In this document: positions 63,863 through 64,000 of the stretch, one piece after another
Numbering within the stretch: position 1 is the first letter of the stretch
Layout: each line of letters opens with the position of its first letter
Origin: Allorhizobium borbori
Lineage (GTDB): Bacteria > Pseudomonadota > Alphaproteobacteria > Rhizobiales > Rhizobiaceae
Assembly (NCBI RefSeq): GCF_014196535.1
Contig: NZ_JACIDU010000008.1
Coordinates: 62,001 to 126,000 of the forward strand
Direction of reading: 5' to 3'
Length of the DNA: 64,000 bases
Program-made: the position numbers and the translations under genes
Notes under the pieces: model-generated
What the model was told of the DNA's origin: nothing
What the model saw: the letters and a program-made list of their open reading frames with translations, nothing else
Database searches by the model: none

Positions 63863-64000
63863 TCAGGAAGCGGGCGTGTGTCCGGGCAGGCCCGCACGAA
63901 ACACGTCGATGATCTTGGAAAAGTCCTTTAGCCGCGCACCCGCTTCGGATTGCTGCTTCAGGGTGTAAAGGTTCTGGGCAAGCGCCCCGAAGGGAGCCGG
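63863..64000 (-). CDS. 3-hydroxyisobutyrate dehydrogenase-like protein, C-terminal end
   Basis: A frame open at the right edge encodes 45 residues ending with TGA at 63863-63865. It includes APFGALAQNLYTL and DFSKIIDVFRAG. This matches the C-terminal end of beta-hydroxyacid dehydrogenases such as 3-hydroxyisobutyrate dehydrogenase (MmsB), the usual neighbour of mmsA. The Rossmann domain and catalytic lysine lie outside the window, so mmsB identity rests on the fragment and context. It is 23 bp before the mmsA start. Confidence 0.72.
   Translation of the reverse strand, partial: PAPFGALAQNLYTLKQQSEAGARLKDFSKIIDVFRAGLPGHTPAS

Overview
The window looks like chromosomal DNA from a Rhizobiaceae bacterium, most likely Agrobacterium or a close relative. 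It is GC-rich and densely packed, with many 4-bp start/stop overlaps. It carries the chvE-gguABC sugar locus with a divergent gbpR-type LysR gene, and the glpDSTPQUVK glycerol order known from rhizobia. There are two copies of a GC-rich rhizobial-type palindromic repeat. I saw no rRNA, tRNA, insertion sequence, phage gene or CRISPR array.

Layout. (1) 1-2266: the 3' end of a TonB-dependent receptor gene, joined by a stop/start overlap to a CHASE2-adenylate cyclase. (2) 2257-10938: a ribose-type (CUT2) sugar importer with a KdgK-like kinase and an SMP-30 lactonase, diverging from a soluble two-component pair. (3) 10942-22624: dgoA, dgoK, a ketoglutarate-semialdehyde dehydrogenase, a sugar-acid dehydratase, a sugar dehydrogenase, gguC, gguB, gguA and chvE, with gbpR divergent. 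(4) 22784-24970: galE and an AGE-family sugar epimerase/isomerase. (5) 25096-31921: a signalling block with a DUF4892-OmpA protein, a cysteine-free sulfite-oxidase-fold protein coupled to a kinase/LuxR regulator, and a binding protein-kinase-OmpR regulator trio. (6) 31978-39181: a BMP-type nucleoside/nucleobase importer with an amidase and a CodA-like deaminase. (7) 39557-48743: glycerol uptake and catabolism. (8) 48779-54092: the galactofuranose-type importer ytfQRT-yjfF with a terminal GntR gene. (9) 54332-64000: an AraC regulator, a five-gene short/branched acyl-CoA degradation operon, an orphan amino-acid-type binding protein, mmsA and the end of a mmsB-like gene.

How the genes work together. 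Most of the window feeds scavenged carbon into central metabolism. ChvE-GguAB imports L-arabinose, D-galactose and similar sugars. The linked enzymes can oxidise and dehydrate them, then send C5 acids to 2-oxoglutarate (GguC plus the semialdehyde dehydrogenase) and C6 acids to pyruvate and glyceraldehyde 3-phosphate (DgoK and DgoA). GlpSTPQV, GlpK and GlpD do the same for glycerol. The right end handles valine/isoleucine-type acyl-CoAs.

The least ordinary items are: a Tat-exported, cysteine-free sulfite-oxidase-fold protein translationally coupled to a histidine kinase; a glycerol ATPase pair with complementary motif loss; a CodA homologue with Cys at the position of E. coli Asp314; a binding protein-kinase-regulator trio with no transporter; and two matched dyads 21 bp apart upstream of the first sugar operon. 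All functional calls come from reading the sequence and from remembered family features. No database search was run.
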